This document shows, piece after piece, positions 5,295 through 6,212 of a stretch of 6,212 nt of DNA; position 1 is the stretch's first letter, and each line of letters opens with the position of its first letter. Source of the DNA: DATKMS01 sp041497995 (GTDB lineage Bacteria > Desulfobacterota > Binatia > HRBIN30); the NCBI GenBank assembly GCA_041497995.1, contig JBGQHM010000400.1, forward strand, positions 1 to 6,212, read 5' to 3'. Below the pieces are notes generated by a model. It saw only the letters and a list, made by a program, of their open reading frames with translations, ran no database searches and was not told the origin of the DNA. A program made the position numbers and the translations under genes.

Positions 5295-6070
5295 CCGAGG
5301 CCCTCGAAGCCGAGGTCGCCGACTACATTGACCGCCACCAAGTACGCGACGCGAACGGTCGGGCGAGGGTCGTCCGAAACGGTAAGGCTCGGCCACGGAA
5401 GGTCACCCTCGGATCGGGGACCATCGAGGTGAGCGCACCCCGCGTCGATGACCGCCGCCAAGATGAGATGGGCGAGCGCCACCGCTTTCGCAGCGCGATC
5501 CTCCCGCCCTACATGCGCCGCTCGCCGAAAGTCTCGGAGATACTCCCGATCCTGTACCTCCGAGGGCTCTCGACCGGCGACTTCAAGCCCGCGCTGACTA
5601 CGCTGCTCGGTGAAGAAGCGTCGGGTCTCTCGGCGACGGCGATCACCCGGATGACGGAAGCGTGGCAGGGGGACTACGACGCCTTCCGAGGTCGTGACCT
5701 GTCAGATCGCGACTACGTCTACGTCTGGGCCGACGGCATCCACTTCCGCATCCGTCTGGAGGAGGACCGCCTGTGCGCTCTGGTCATGATCGGCGTGCGA
5801 CCCGACGGGACCAAGGAGTTGATCGCTATCGAGGACGGCTACCGGGAGAGCGCCGAGAGTTGGGCCTCGGCCCTGCGCGACCTCGCGAGCCGAGGGATGC
5901 GTGCCCCCGTGCTCGCTGTTGGTGACGGCGCACTCGGCTTCTGGGCGGCGCTACCCGACGTGTGGCCCGAGACCCGCGAGCAAAGGTGCTGGGTGCACCG
6001 GATCGCAAACGTCCTCGACAAGCTCGCGAAGCGCCTTCATGGGCGGGCAAAGGCCGCTCTGCACGAGATC
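5199..6070 (+). mobile_element. IS256-family insertion sequence remnant
   Basis: These are the minimal limits, set by transposase homology. The left terminal repeat must lie somewhere between about 5016 and 5198 but I cannot identify it. The right part is missing: transposase homology stops at about 6070 and unrelated sequence follows in the same frame. With a frameshift at the start and the third catalytic residue lost, it cannot supply its own transposase. Confidence 0.85.
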
Positions 6071-6212
6071 CGCAGGGGCATGAGGTCTCTCTGGATAGCT
6101 CTCTTTGTCATTGCTGCTCTGTCCGCTCTACCCATTGTGTTGGTGGTATGGCTGGCACTGACTAAAAGGCTGGCAGGAGTTGATTCGAAGCTGCTGGGGA
6201 CGGCCGTAAACA
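5288..6212 (+). CDS. IS256-family (Mutator) transposase, 3'-truncated and running off the window in frame
   Basis: From ATG 5288 the frame is open to the window end. Residues 1-261 are an IS256-family transposase: the N-terminal region with ILPPYMRRSPKV (71-82) and LYLRGLSTGDF (89-99), first catalytic Asp D149 in VWADGIHF, second D213 in VGDGALGFW, and the family CxxH as C234 and H237 (CWVH). The third catalytic Glu, normally in a TTNPIES-type motif, is missing because homology ends after KAALHEI. Residues 262 onward (RRGMRSLWIALFVIAAL...) are unrelated: a hydrophobic helix with Lys/Arg after it. The true start of the ancestral protein is 5199. The one-base loss near 5276 makes 5288 the only in-frame start. 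It should be inactive. Whether the fused tail is expressed is unknown. Confidence 0.85.
   Translation, partial: MLTEALEAEVADYIDRHQVRDANGRARVVRNGKARPRKVTLGSGTIEVSAPRVDDRRQDEMGERHRFRSAILPPYMRRSPKVSEILPILYLRGLSTGDFKPALTTLLGEEASGLSATAITRMTEAWQGDYDAFRGRDLSDRDYVYVWADGIHFRIRLEEDRLCALVMIGVRPDGTKELIAIEDGYRESAESWASALRDLASRGMRAPVLAVGDGALGFWAALPDVWPETREQRCWVHRIANVLDKLAKRLHGRAKAALHEIRRGMRSLWIALFVIAALSALPIVLVVWLALTKRLAGVDSKLLGTAVN
6080..6212 (+). CDS. possible start of a membrane protein (partial, alternative reading of the tail)
   Basis: The sequence after the transposase break contains an in-frame ATG at 6080, with AGGGG just before it but too close for good ribosome binding. It reads MRSLWIALFVIAALSALPIVLVVWLALTKRLAGVDSK..., a strong transmembrane or signal-anchor segment (about residues 4-27) followed by basic residues. 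The frame is open to the window edge. Its bases are visibly less GC-rich than the transposase. It may be a genuine gene with an N-terminal anchor, the edge of another inserted element, or chance: an open stretch of 44 codons is not by itself strong evidence. No family is recognised. Confidence 0.3.
   Translation, partial: MRSLWIALFVIAALSALPIVLVVWLALTKRLAGVDSKLLGTAVN

Noticed and set aside
5080..5331. 83-residue open frame on the + strand before the transposase
   Set aside because: The second half is a shadow of the transposase start. The first half (MFRSAFLEVVPEVSPEVVERAESPDGG) looks acidic and protein-like, but has no Shine-Dalgarno and no family match. It could be a fragment of a disrupted gene.
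4892..5482. 196-residue open frame on the - strand
   Set aside because: Its coding part is antisense to the transposase remnant and has no recognisable domain.

Overview
The window looks like bacterial chromosome from an uncultured, fairly GC-rich organism. The clearest lineage hint is the secreted protein encoded at 2748-4106. It has a signal peptide, a Cys-rich region with a CETDL...NCG repeat, a Pro/Thr/Ala linker and a C-terminal helix followed by an Arg cluster. This architecture is common in environmental Deltaproteobacteria-like groups (Myxococcota, Desulfobacterota, Candidatus Binatota). That placement is an inference from style and not a firm assignment.

Left part (1-1953, + strand) looks like ordinary chromosome. 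It holds a possible tail of an upstream gene, an intact family 1 beta-glycosidase with both catalytic glutamates (42-1322), a spacer with a perfect GC-rich hairpin (1377-1398), a small metal-binding cupin (1476-1808) and a tRNA-Lys(UUU) gene (1880-1953).

Middle part (1899-4814, all on the - strand) looks like acquired DNA anchored at the tRNA. A tyrosine recombinase (1899-2711) keeps all its catalytic residues but lacks the arm-binding and most of the core-binding domain. Its last residues and stop codon are antisense tRNA. Upstream of it comes the secreted, probably surface-sorted protein with a 9-base homopolymer near its N-terminus, then a VOC/glyoxalase-fold enzyme (4380-4814) with its own Shine-Dalgarno sequence, a candidate promoter and an inverted repeat in its leader. 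Copies of a short GTGTTGGAAGTTGGGA-like repeat lie on both sides of the VOC gene.

Right part (5199-6212, + strand) is a decayed IS256-family transposase gene. A one-base loss splits it near its start. After residue 261 of the main frame the homology stops and the frame runs, without a stop, into a more AT-rich sequence encoding a hydrophobic helix that reaches the window edge. The element has lost its third catalytic residue and should be inactive.

The left genes do not form an evident pathway with the right ones. The theme of the window is a tRNA-Lys integration hotspot next to chromosomal genes, with a truncated integrase, cargo and a broken insertion sequence. I see no CRISPR array, toxin-antitoxin pair, phage structural gene or defence system.
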